From NCBI GenBank assembly GCA_037576195.1, contig CM075102.1, positions 44,078,745 through 44,142,744 on the forward strand: a stretch of 64,000 nt of DNA. Direction: 5' to 3'. Within the stretch, counting starts at the first letter, position 1. Each line of letters starts with the position of its first letter. The notes below the pieces were generated by a model. The model was not told the origin of the DNA, did not search any database, and saw nothing but the letters and a program-made list of their open reading frames with translations. The position numbers and the translations under genes are program-made. This document shows positions 22,301-35,000 of this stretch, piece by piece. The stretch is from Phytoseiulus persimilis. Lineage: Eukaryota; Arthropoda; Arachnida; Mesostigmata; Phytoseiidae.

Positions 22301-25300
22301 GCCTGGTGTTCCGGAGGAGTTCCTCTCAATCTTCCGTCCCCCGTTGGGGCCAGCAAGACTGCAACTGACCGGTTCCGTTGAACATCCTCACACCGTATTC
22401 CTCGTCACGCGCTCATACCGGTCTCATCCTGCTCGAGCTACAAGCCGTCGAGCAGGCAAAGAAGTGGACGTCGGGGCGACCCATTGTTATCTGATTCCCG
22501 AATGGAAGACCTTCGTAGTTGATTTCCTCGCATGCGTTGAATTCTGTTAGGTATCACCGACGACGGAAGAATGAGACGACGAATTTCCGCGGGTTGTGTT
22601 CCACCCTGCTCGAGTTGTTGTCGAAAGAATGAGGTGGTGCCCTGCAGCCCCTCTTCTCGACAGGGATTCGCCTGGAATGGGTAATTCGGTTCCAGCCCCG
22701 CGACTGTAGAAGCAGAGGGACTCAGTCAGCGGAGGGAGTCATGTCGTTCGACAACAAATATTCAAGCAGAACCTGACTCAATCGGGAAACGTTCGGCATC
22801 GGCGGAGGAGCGCTGAATGGGACACGCGGATCGGGGACCAGGAATCGGCCGGGGTCACCAGCATCATTTTTGTTAAATGTTTGAATAATCCGGTAATGGG
22901 ATATTAAAGAGGAATAAATAAGCTGGCGGGAAGCACGGACGGAGCCGAACGGGAGGAGAACGTCAGGCGGGGAGTAGCAGCAGATGACGTGGGCCATGCT
23001 CCACTAAGTAGGTCCCATCAATTATGGTAACTCTATACTTTCACGGCCGTTGTGGGCGCCCCCGCTGCCCTCCCGTTCTCTCTCGGCGGTCGGGGCCCTT
23101 GCAGAGCATGGTAATGGCCGAGACGTAACCGAGTGCTCACTGAGCCTCCATTCCCTGCTCGACAGGGGGAAAAACTATCGCTTCACCACAAAAAATCAGC
23201 ATGATCTGATACAGACTCACAGCTGTCGGTTGACGCAATCCGGTCAGAGTCGCGTTTCGATGAAGCAGGTCGATCCCATCCTTCCCGAGTTTCGGCTCCG
23301 TCTGGCGAGCTGGCTGCGTGCAAAGTTTCCGCCCTCTGCCGCCCCCGTCTACCTATTCAGCCTCGCGCTGGAAATTCTTCCCGATAAACCTCTGGGTTAC
23401 CGCTACATTCTCTGCCGCCGCCATGCACGCCTGGGGTACTTAATGGCTCCCCTCGAACGAACGGCGAAACGAGGTGCACAAGCCACCGAGATGGGGCCGA
23501 GAGTCAACGGGCGTTCGCTCGTAGGGAACAGACCGACTCACTGACGAACGGACGGGGAAGCGAGCAGACGCACCGTCGAATGAACCGACGGAGGACGTAC
23601 GGTGCGGCGCTAGGAGGCAGCGACATGTAAGTGGAACAATTAACGTCGCGCCGGGAGGAAGGAATTAGTTCACGCTGTTTTCCGACGCCAGTATCGCGAT
23701 CCTCGGGGCTGAAACCAACCCACATAAGGCCCTGACGGAGCCACAATGAGCAGAAAGCTCCTGTGCTTCGTCGGGGGAGGGGCAAACGGGGGTGAGGATC
23801 TGGTGTAGCTTGTTTTCTGACGGGATCTTGTTGAAGGCCGATTGTGATCCTTCGAAGTTCTCATGCGGTACTTCAGAGCTGAGACCTGCACCGGCGGAAT
23901 GAGTTTGTATGCAGACGATGGAGCTCCAAGTCCTACAACGTAGACGGCCACTGGACGGACGGCCAAAAGAACGCTATCTGGCGCGTCTGCATTGAGGATC
24001 CGATCAACGAGCCCCACCAATGGAAACGGTCCATAGATGCTAAAAAAGCTCCGTCATCGTCCATTCGTAACAGAGCCAGTGAGTGGGCCACCAAACCGCT
24101 CAGACACCGATTCCGTCCTCACTTCACCACACGGGCCCAGATCGAGGGATGCCAAAGGACGATCCTGGCTCAGGGAGTCTGCGAATCCGAATCGCAGCCT
24201 CCTCGATCGGGAAAATCATCTCCAAAGTCACTTTGGATGGACGCAGAATTTCGTTACAGAAATGCATTTCGCTCAGGGCGGCGTAAAGTGAAACCCTCTA
24301 TGTTCTCAACGAACTAGCAGAACTCGAGTATCAGGTTCTCTCTAATTCGGAGAAATATCCATTGCGCATATGTTATCGTGATTCTTGTGTGAAGGACCAG
24401 AGGCTTATAACCCGGAATTTCTTCCGTATTGTGATCCCCTCTCTGAGCGACGGAGATTTGACTGCAAGCTTCACCACAAGCGGTTGTGAGATGACTCGGG
24501 AAGAATTGTCGAGAGATGAAGTACGAGCCTGACCTGATGCAGTCAGCTCGTTTCATCGAGAAATTCTTCTGAAATCCCATAATTTGGACCTCTACAGTCG
24601 TACAGCATTCCCTGAGGGTCCTCATAGACCCATTCTCCAGCTCTCTCATCTTCGTTCCTTTTTGGCAACCTCCCAGTGGTCCCTAGATTCTGCCCGCTCC
24701 CCGCTGGTTTCCACATTTGTCATCCTCATGGTCATCCCACAGTCCTTGTGGGTTTTCCATTCTTCCCACCTGTGCAAAGCCCCAGTGCCTTCTTCCATTT
24801 CCACAAGTCTGCCGCCTCCCCCGCTCGCTTGGTTTTCTCGTCATGGCCGCCACGAGTGCTCCGAGTCTGTCTGCGTTCCATTCCAGATCGCTGATCTATA
24901 ATTTACACCTGACTGGCTGGCCGGCAGGTTACCGAACTCCTCGTCACAAGAGCTGTCTTCCCTTCGCTCGTTTTGTTCTACGACTGGTAATGCTCTCGTG
25001 CACTCACTGGCACCTCGGGTCTTCTAGTCGCGACGGAAATTCGCTCCAGGCGAATTCCTACCGAGCACAAGCTTGATGCAAAGGAGACAGCTCAACAGCG
25101 GCACGTTCGCGTTCGGAGAGCACGAAAAAATCCTGCTCGAGGAGACGTGAGATCGAGTGGGACCGCCCGGCTGACAAGCAAACGGAATGAACTCTAAGGC
25201 ACGCCGTGTACTGCGCATCACTCAGTTTGGAATCGGAGCAAGCGACTCCATCGCTCTCATGCGTAAATACTCCTGCTCCAGGACAATTCAGTCCCTTGAT

Positions 25301-28300
25301 CGATTCCAGGTCCGCGGTTCGTCAGGAACAAGGTTAGAGTGGAGAATATGGCCGGAGTCGGGATCGCGCCACGAGTATTAAAGAGAAAAGTTCTTCGGTG
25401 TACTTTCATTCCGTGCTCTGCCGTATCAAACGAGCAGGTTAACTTCCAGAGGAAATTTCACTGATGTGATGACATATTCTGAGCATGTGCGCAGGGATAG
25501 TCGGGAGAGCTTCTCAAACCGAGCGGGAAGGCGTAACAACACACATCATGCTGCGTGGGTAACTTGCACGTGTGCATATGTCTCGGATTCAGATGATGCG
25601 TGTGGGCGTTGACGTGATTGAAGCGAAGACGTCGGGCAGAAACCCGTGAAAGCAACGGTGGCGCAAAAACACCACTAAGAACATGAATTCATGGTAACAG
25701 CCCGGAATGCGGGACTTCGAAGGTCTCTCGCGGAAGAGAAAGACGCGTTTGCTTCCTGCGGTGGCTCACCTCTGGGATGTCCCAGGAAACGCCGGGAATG
25801 CTGCAATCGGTACTCAACTTCAACTGGGCCCCGGCTCTAACCCGGTCGACCTGCACCGTGAACGGGGACCGCGACATTTCATGTATCTGCTGGTGCAGAA
25901 AAATGAGAGCCCGTTCGCTGAAGCGCTCATCGTAATAATTCATTTTCGACGAAAATAGGTGTAAATAGTTGGAAGGATGGTTCGAGGGATAATGCCACAT
26001 TGACCCGAGTTCTGTAGAACCCGAGATTCGAACACCCGTCCGCTCACATGGACTGATGGAAGGAGCGAAGCGAGCTGAACAAGCTGAAAATCATCCCTGA
26101 ACCAATACTATGATTCCTTGACTGGCCTGGGTGAATTTTGAGGGCGAATCATGCATCGGCAATCGAGACGGTCACTGTTTGCGCTGAAACGCCTCAAAGT
26201 CGATGCAAGTGAATCGTGCGCTTCCCATGGAGCCTGGGCTCAGATGTCAGCGAAGGCTCCTACACGAATTCCCCGAAGTCCACGGAATTATGCCCAACCT
26301 TCCAGGCTTCATTGATCAGTGAATGTATTTCCATGTCGTGCGAATTCTGCCCGCGGCGATCATTCTGAAGTCCTTCGAGCAATGGGAACTCGCCATACGT
26401 TGGTGATAGCGCAGGAACTGAACAAGGGGATCCATGCGCTTCGGCAGCCGAAATTCGTCCCCGTTGCTCTTCGCCTGTCCGCAGGGCCGTCCATCCGTTC
26501 CGCCATCCGACGTTCCGATCAACGCTGTTTCCATTCGTCTGTCTGCCTGGTCGAGAATCAAGGACGGACAACAGGCCCGCTCCGCTGTGGCCACCACGAC
26601 CACTAGCAGCACTGATCTCGTTAAAGTCCACTTATCCTCTACTCTCCGTCTGCTCGAATGGCAGCTGAGCACCCACATGGCAGCCTCTTAACAAGCACAC
26701 CCAGTTGGTCACGCGGACGAACGGATGATGAACGCGGGAGTGAAGGATTGTCGGAAGAAGCGACACGAGCACCGAAAAGATGGACAGAAACCTCCTGTTA
26801 GGTGAAGTGCCACACCTCGTGCAGATGGAGGCACAGGAGGAGCTCGCGATGTCGGAACGCTCGAATTCCGAAACCTCCAGCCTGAGCGATGAATGCCCCT
26901 AGCTCCTCCTCACAATACGACCCGAGCAGCCCCGAAGCTGGATGCTCAGTACGCAAAGGCGTCCCCCCCCCTCCTCCCATCCCCTCACCCCGTTTAAACA
27001 ACTGTGAGAGCGGCGTGAACTTTCACGCAACGCTCCAGACGAACGTGACCTTGCTACTGTTCTAAAGCCAAGCGGAAAAAAAAAACCGAAACGTTCATCC
27101 GACGTAGGTTCCGGGACAGGGGCGGGGGAGAGCAAGGGAGACGAGCGACGATGGACGCTCGAACTTCCAGACGCAATTCATTCAGCGTGTTCGTGTGCCC
27201 CGAAATTCGTTCATTGCCATGAGGCAATGAGGCGCAACATTTACCCCGATCAGGAAGAGAACTATTGGAGCGCCAAAAAAGGCGCGAGCGTTTGCCGATA
27301 TAAAAATGATATTAAAACTGCACCCTCGATGCCTGCTTCGAGGCCTGCTCGAGATAAGTACGCTCGTTCATAATGAGCGCATGTATGCGTTTCGAACATC
27401 ACCTGCGAGTGAAGAGAATATGACGGGAAAGAGTATAATTTTTCAAAGCTGCCAATATGGACTCCTGAGGACTCGATTATGTATCGGAATTCACGACGAA
27501 TAACCGCTGCCGTTGCGTCCGATCGAGCACCCTCCGATTTTTTTCGAACAATCCACACATCCAGATCCTCATGGAATGAACTCCGAAATGAACTGCTCGA
27601 TGTTTCAACAAACTGCGTCAAATCAGGAATCATGCGAGTTGAGAGTAACGCGGGACGGAGAGCAGCAAACGCCCTCCAAAAGATGGAACGCTGCCGCAGT
27701 CCTCGTTTTTCAAGCCGTGAGACTCATCCGAAGCTCATGTATTCACACTTGGAAGTACCTGGGAACATACGGCTTTAATCGACAAGAGTCCTAAGTTCTC
27801 ATCTCCAGCCGTTGCAACGAGCTTCCGCGGAATGGATGTGTTAGAAAAACCTCTCAAATTCCGTCTCGTCTTCTCTGTTCTGGAGAACTTCGATGAACTC
27901 TCCTCCGAGGAGATTATCGTCGGTCCGCTACAGAGTGCTTTCTCCAGATCCGAGAGCGGAATCATCCGCGCATCGATCTCAGGAGACGGTTCACCCAAGC
28001 ATAGCTTGATTTCCATTGCCGATGGTTCAGCGGGAAATTGTTTTGGGAAATATTTGAGGAGCCCAGAGTGACCCAAGTTTCTACTCCGAAATGAACTTTG
28101 GAGCCTCGCGTTCGAAGTTTTTGTCGGCCGATTGACCAGGCAAGCGGCAAGCAAGTCGAACGAACCAGCCAGACAGCCAAACTACTCAAGAATTGTTTCA
28201 GCGCGTTTCCACTCGCTCTCCGACCAACCGGCGTGGGGGAGGCTCCCGCTTCAATAACTCTGTCGATCGGTCCCTTTCGTTTGAGGGCCCACATCCGAGA

Positions 28301-30250
28301 GCTCAGTATTCTTGCGGCAGAAATCCGTCTGGCTCGGTTTCGCGAGCACCGTCTTCTTCCCGAGCGGCAAATCAATACCCCGGAGATCAGTTGCTGAATA
28401 CACACGACCCATGCTTCAACGGAGTCGATTCCGTTTAACTAACCCCGCGTCAACAGAGCGCAACCTCGGCAACTGCAGATTGCGTGATCTCGTATTCGAC
28501 GCATCCATCGGCCAAGGTCGACCAGCACGACTGGGAGGGAACCCAGCAGCTCGGGAAAAATTCGAGGAGGCCCCTTATTATACGACAGTCATCTGATCCG
28601 TAGTGTTGCCAATCGAGGCGAGCTGTCCAAGATGACGAGCTCAGAGGAGCGGCGAGTATGGAACGAGACTGCGCCAAGTTACGTGCTCGTTGATGAACAT
28701 TGATCGCAGAGATTCCGGTACGCCGCACCAATCCTCAAGTGAGGCTAATGAAAAGAAATTCCACTTTCGGATGTTCACTCGCGTGCGGTGAGATTCCAAG
28801 ACGGGACAGTTTTGATAGGATGGCGTTCGTTGACAAAGGAAAATCCAGATTTTCCTTCATTCGAGTCGGGTTTGCTCGCCCTGCATAAGCTGGTCAAGTA
28901 GGAATATTCCGAGCGGATTGTAGCCCTTCGTCGAATAGCAGTATCTTCTCCTGTCTTCGGTTTCATGACCGCCCACTTCATTCTCCACAATGTTTGTTCA
29001 CAGCGCGATTTACGAACAAAGTTGTGTGGCTCAGTCCAGACAAAGCCTCTCAGACGCCACTCGAATGACACCAGAGACGTTCGTTGTTCAAACCGAAACT
29101 GACAAGGGTTTCAAGCTCAGCGCCCGATGTGAGAATCTTCCGCCGCTGCTGAAGTGTCCGAATGAACGCCGACTTGAAGCGTCCGGAGAATACCCTCCCA
29201 ATCGTGGTCAGGTGATTGAAAACAAATGCCAGTTCATCCTCCACGGGCTATGATCACCGGCGACACTTCGAGGCAGCGAAGAACGAACACTTGTATCAAG
29301 CTTTCTCTCTGACTGCTCGAGCGGGTCCCGTCGAGGCACTTCTCGATTGCAGACAGGGGACGGCTTTGGCGGGGAACTCCAGGGTAATAATAATAATAAT
29401 ATGCGCCAGCACCTCGTTCCGCGAACGCCCAAGTTTCCCAGAAGTGGTCGATTAACTTGGGAGTTGTTCTGAAGGGGGCGAATACTGCAATCGTGGCCAC
29501 TCATTACCTGTTTGAGGGAAAACAGGCACAAACCGCATTGCATAACGATATCGGACTGATACCAAGGCTCGAGGAGAGAGGATCCCGACAGATGGCTGGG
29601 AGCAGACTTGAAGGAAGGTTTCTCATCCACCCAATGGGAGTCACAATGCTCCGCAGTCATAGGATGTTGGAGTTTCCCCCATCCTGCGGTTCTTTTCCCC
29701 GTGGGAATCGTGAGCGAGAATTTGTTAGCAGATGGAATCCGAGAATATTCCGATTGGAATGGTGTTTCGAGACGTATAGAAATTCGTCTTGGATACTCCG
29801 CTTCGAAAACCGTCTCTTGAGGTCGAGGAAGTCCATGTCACGGAGCTCTTATCATGACGCTACTTCCTCGTTTGTCCGGAGCGAATCCGGACTGGGGTCG
29901 CCCCATCAAAGACCCCCATGCCCGTCGAGGAACGATTCAGAGAATGTGAAGTTTCGGATAGCGAAGCGATTTCTTCGTTCATATTATCAATGCGGGGAAA
30001 GCTGGGCACGCGCGGGATCCGTTCCGCCGTGAGGTCACCGACGCTTCCGTGTTCACTGAGAGAATGTCCTCATTTACAGGCCCACGGATCATAAAGTGTA
30101 CTTCGTCGCTCGATCATTCCAGCATTGCACACCGGTTTGATGACAGTAAGGTGTCTGCGGGATTGCGCAGGGGAATCCGTGAATGCTCATAAACGGTTGT
30201 TGTCCCTACTTGCATTTGTGTTTGTCCTTAATACAAGGTGATTCGATGGG
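19354..30250. other. Intergenic, no recognisable gene
   Basis: Many short frames in both directions; none carries a motif set I can name. The most protein-like are plus 20021-20269, minus 23670-24020, and the overlapping pair minus 27735-28154 and plus 27832-28071. A CCGC-type tetranucleotide run lies at 21159-21187 and a (TAA)5 tract at 29385-29401. Much of this is probably decayed mobile-element sequence, but I cannot assign families. Confidence 0.4.
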
Positions 30251-31119
30251 GAATCTGTCGGCCTCGCAATAAGCCCAAAGCAACTGCAAAACCGTTTTAA
30301 GGCGTTCTCGAGCTCGGCCCAACCTCGTTCGCCGATTGGAGCATCGACAGCATTCGAAATTCCGTGTGGAAGTTCCTAAGTCAGGTGGGTTGAGTGATGA
30401 TTTTTTTTCGAATGAGTCGTTCTGAAATACAGAATTGAAATTCTGGCAGAATTCGTCGTGATGCGAGTCTCATTCACCCGATTAGCTCATCAGGCTGAAA
30501 GCCTCAATGACTGCACAGAATATCGGAGCGCTCGATGATGAGCAATTTCCCCTGGATGAAAGATTCGATCTCTCCGGAGCAATTCTATGTCTGAGAATGG
30601 CAACCACGTTCCACTCTGGATCGTATGACCCAGAACTCGCGGAGCTTCCGAGGCTGTGCAACCGAGCCGATGGAAGGTTTCTTGAGTGAACTACGGTCGA
30701 AGCTAAAGTCGATTCGGAGGAAAATACCGGTAGGTACTTGTCCGAATCACCGTCTCTCCAACTACTCGGGTATCTCGGAGGTTGCAAGCATTCGCGTGGC
30801 GGTTGGGAGAATTCGTCGGGGTTAGAGTGTTTAGAGGAAACTCCGCGCCCTCGAACCCTCACAACCTGGACAAACCAGGGAATGAAAACATTCTGTTTGT
30901 GACGCTTCTCACAGAGATCACTTAGAGACGCTGGGTGTCCATACCCAACGTAGTTTGTGTGGACGATCGAATGGCCCACAAAAACTTTGGGTATCCCTTT
31001 CTTCCTCGTTTGCCGACTTCTTCTTCGTAGTCAGCTCACACCATTCGCCGTCCACCAGCGCAAACACGTGAAACTACGAGTCAGTCTGCAGTCCATCTTG
31101 CTCTTCAAACGCTCACAGT

Positions 31120-31317
31120 TGCGGGGTACATGACGTCTGGGCACGTCGTTCCCTGGAACGCATCGACCGCACAGCTCGCGAAATAATTCTACATGGCTTG
31201 GCGTCCGGAATTCCCAACGCTACAGAACGTCAGCTGTGGCAGCGGAACCCTTATTTCGCGGCCTTGACAGAACAGATGGCGGCATCAGCTCCGAGCAATA
31301 AATTTGAGACAGCTTAA
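31120..31317 (+). mobile_element. Possible tail of an R2/NeSL-like LINE reverse transcriptase
   Basis: An open frame of 65 codons contains SLERIDRTAREIILHGLASG followed by IPNATERQLW. This resembles the region just after the fingers-palm domain in R2- and NeSL-type LINE proteins (L-D-x-x-I-R-x-x-x-x-x-x-L-x-L-P-x-x-T-P-N-A). Upstream at about 30250-30320 a frame with GLAISPKQ recalls reverse-transcriptase motif 6. No other motif survives, so the copy is old and mostly lost. Confidence 0.3.
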
Positions 31318-32025
31318 AATATTCAGAAGGATATAAAGTGGATCGTCATCGAACGATTTTATGGGTCCCGTTGTGGGAACAATCTGATTGTCCTCCATCG
31401 GCCATCAACCCGCCCGGGATCCCCGTTGAGCTGGAAGATAAACAGGATTTTGCAACAACTCTCCACATCCAGTTAAATCCGAGCCTTGTTTCCATCAGGA
31501 TCAAATTGATCCGGGTGAGGTCATCAGGCTTAATTCCGATCGCGACTTCCTCCCAGAGGAGTCCAACCCTCGTGAATTTCTCAGACACTTTCGAGGAATC
31601 TGAAGTCACTGATTCCCGACTTCACAGAATCTCCCCACCTGAAGTTTCATCAGTACAATACAAAGCATCCACTCCGATAAAGATTCCTGAAAACCACGAC
31701 CGCTGCTAGAGCGGCCCAGGGTCGTACATCCGAACGTGGGAGCTTCCTGATTTGATCGCTAATACCGTCATACTTCCCATCTTGAGCGATCCACGATTTC
31801 ATCAAGATGGTTCTTGACTTGGTGCAGGTGTGCTCTTCGGCAGCGCAGTTCAAAATTCTTCCTCGAAAACCTTCGCTTTCCGCCGTCATGAGGTCAGAAT
31901 GTCACGATGACAGAACCATTAACAAGAGTATACGATCCCGTACGATGTGTTTTCCAAGTAAGGAGAGCCGGGTGATGGCCTGTGAAAAAAGGGTTCAAAG
32001 TTGTCCCAAAAGCCCGCGAAGGGAG

Positions 32026-32028
<3 letters not shown>

Positions 32029-32060
<32 letters not shown>
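32029..32060 (+). repeat. (CA)16 microsatellite
   Basis: Uninterrupted CA dinucleotide repeat. It generates artefactual His-Thr and Val-Cys frames on the two strands. Confidence 0.95.
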
Positions 32061-32064
<4 letters not shown>

Positions 32065-35000
32065 GTGTGAGCGATATGATCGAGTGGCGTCCACGGAACT
32101 TGGCGAACGAAACTCTCACGGAAACATGACACCACGAAGAGAGAAACCTGTTTCCGGAGCCCGGCCGAGGTCCGAATCAAGATTTACTCGGATCGTGTTG
32201 CAAGAAAAAGTTCAACTCGCGATCTCGTCGCGATGATAATCGGAAGTCGTACAGCATCATCTTGAGGAGGGCGAACGGCGTTCAAGGACGATCAAAAGCC
32301 GGTGAATTGTCTTGGTTCGACAGATCGTATGCGGGAAGGCTGAGGAGAGGGACGCGATTCGAAAGAAGATTGAGAAGAATAATACCGGGGGAATCCCTCA
32401 AGATTAGATGCGATGCATCTGAACACAAGACAAGCTTCCACTCGATCAGGATGATATACACATGAACACAAATTTACATTCCGCTGTGACCGCGTTCAGC
32501 GAATTTTAACCGCGGGAAACAATCCCGCTGTCGTCGGCTAGCGCTGCGCCATTCCGGAAACGCGCGTTAAGCCAGCTTTGAAGAGGACCTTTCACTTCGA
32601 GCAGTTGTGATCTTTGGGCGGGACGGCTCACTCGGCCGATGTTGCTGAAGGCAGTTCAACTCGCAGTTGGCTTCCCAAACGATTTGTTTATTTTCTCCTT
32701 CGTTCGTTTGACTGCTTTGTAGGGTAAACAGGCGGAAGGAGATTTTCGATTCACCTCTATCCCACCACAAATTTGCTTTCTGAGCACACATCCTTTTCGG
32801 GCAGGCGCTTCCTCCGCCGGAACCCCACAGACTCATTTCGCGCGGTGGAGGACTGAACTCGCTCCATGCCCGACTCCCGCTGCTCCATCCCGCCCAAACT
32901 CCCGCAGAGTTTCCATTTACCTTACCCCTCTGCGCAATCACCGGCAATCCCGCGGTACTTACCACTTCCTCAGAAGGCTCACACATACACTCACACATCC
33001 CCTAAGATTCCTGCCGACGCTTCAGCCTTGCGTCCCCACAAGCGTTCGCCTGCTCCTCTCGTGTACGATCAGCGTCGAGCTCCTGTCAGTGTTTCCTCTC
33101 AGGAGTTACCCAGTGTTGTTACAAACCTACGCCTCTCTGCTAACCGCCGCAAGCAACAATTCTCGAATCGCCGCGACCGATTCCGATCCTCACGTCCCTC
33201 GAGTGGTTGTGAATATCTCCCTCAATAAAGTTGGAGTCGGGCAGCGCGACGCTGAGTTTTTCTTTCCTTCTGCCATTCTCAAGCTCCTCCTAGGTAGAAG
33301 AAAATCCGCTTTGCAATCATAAGAGGGCAGGAGAAAAAATCTCTCTGCAGAAACGACTAAGCTCTTTTCCCAGCTAATAGCTCCTCCCTCGCTCACTGGC
33401 AGCTTGACTGACTTCTATCACGGCGCAGACGAATCTCTATTCTGCGGGGCTCTGCATGAAGTTCTCATTTTTCCAGGCACTTTTCTCGCCACCGCGCCAG
33501 TTTTGCTTCATTTCATTCTCCCTCCCGGACCTGCCTCCGTTACCGACGGGGAGCGATTCGCTTTTGTTGGAATCGTTCTTAGCTTTGGTCGACTCCACTC
33601 ACCTGGATTTCATCCCATATTTGCCGAGTGGAATTGGGGGCCAGGGGGAGCGCCTCGCTCCAAAAAAAGCCACTACTTTACGAAAATGCACGGAAGGTGG
33701 GGAGCGGGGAAAAACACCCCGAGACGCGCCATGACGAGGAATTCCTCTTCATGCTCCGAATTCCCCACGAGGATGCTGAGCTGGATTTAGATGACGTACG
33801 GCCTCGACGAGCGTCTCCTCAAATGACTGCGCATAAATTCTCCGCTCCAGAGTTTGGAGACATCCTTCTCTCTCCCCGGGCGTCATCTCTGGGATTCGTT
33901 TAATCATATGTTGCAGGAGCCACATTCAGGTAACCGCATCGCGTAGCCATCAGCGTGGGCAAGGACTCAAGTCCCGCCGTTTTGGAGCCCCCTGCCCCTC
34001 AAGCACCTGAAATCGTTCCGGAAAAGCTCAAACTGCAGTAGATTCGGCGGGAGTGGATGTCGAGAAAGAGTTGGGGATGCCAGTCCCCGGGGCCCGCACG
34101 ACATCCGCCTCAAAGAGTTGAAAACAATCCGAGTAGAGATAAACCTTGTAAGAAAGCTTTGAAAATCTGATCCACGAACCAGGGATGCTCGGCTGTTCCG
34201 CCGCTACATCTGAGGCTTGGCCACGTGGAACGTCCGTCGAGCTTGATGTGATGGACATTTGTGGGAGAATTCCGACATCGGCACGTCACCTCCATTTCGT
34301 CGAAGCAAGGAAACATACGAAAAAATACAAATCGCTATACGCCGGCTTGGTTCCAGGATTTATTGAGGACCTGACCGCATCAATCTCGTATTAGAGCAGG
34401 GAACGCCTGAAGCGAGAGGAGTGCACGGACAGGACGGGGATCGGTCGTGCGGCGGCGGTGGGCACACTGAGAAAAGTGGCTCGCATGGAGTCGTTCGACC
34501 AGAAGATCGTCGATGTCGCCGGCCGGACTTGAACGAGGGAATCGAGTGGCCGACCGATCCGAAACACGGAAATCCACGTCCCTGCACCCGACGACTCCCA
34601 CATTGGCCGGGGTTTCGTATTTGGCCAGATTCGTGAGCTCGTATCATCTCGAACGAATTCGTTGGCGGAGCACTCTGGCATTCGAGCACACGTTACGGAA
34701 GCTAACGAGCTTGGTCGACTCAGTTCTCGAGGCTGCTAAAAACGTCTCAGTGCTAGATTGCGATTTTCTCCACAGATCCCTGTATTAGCGAGCGACCCCG
34801 TCTCCAGATCTCCCTGACATTCCTTTCTCGGGGCTTCGCTTTGAAGTATCGCCCGATGCTCCGAACCCAACCAGGCCGGAACCGATAGTTTCCAAGGAGC
34901 TCCGACGACCACTCGTTCCGGAACAGAGAGAGATTTTCTGGGGGTGTTCTTAGTCGGATACTCGATTTTGTGTTCATCAATCAACCATCAGGGACCTCGG

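Noticed and set aside
27735-28154. Overlapping minus (139 codons) and plus (79 codons) frames, both protein-like
   Set aside because: Two antiparallel frames cannot both be judged by appearance; neither has a motif.
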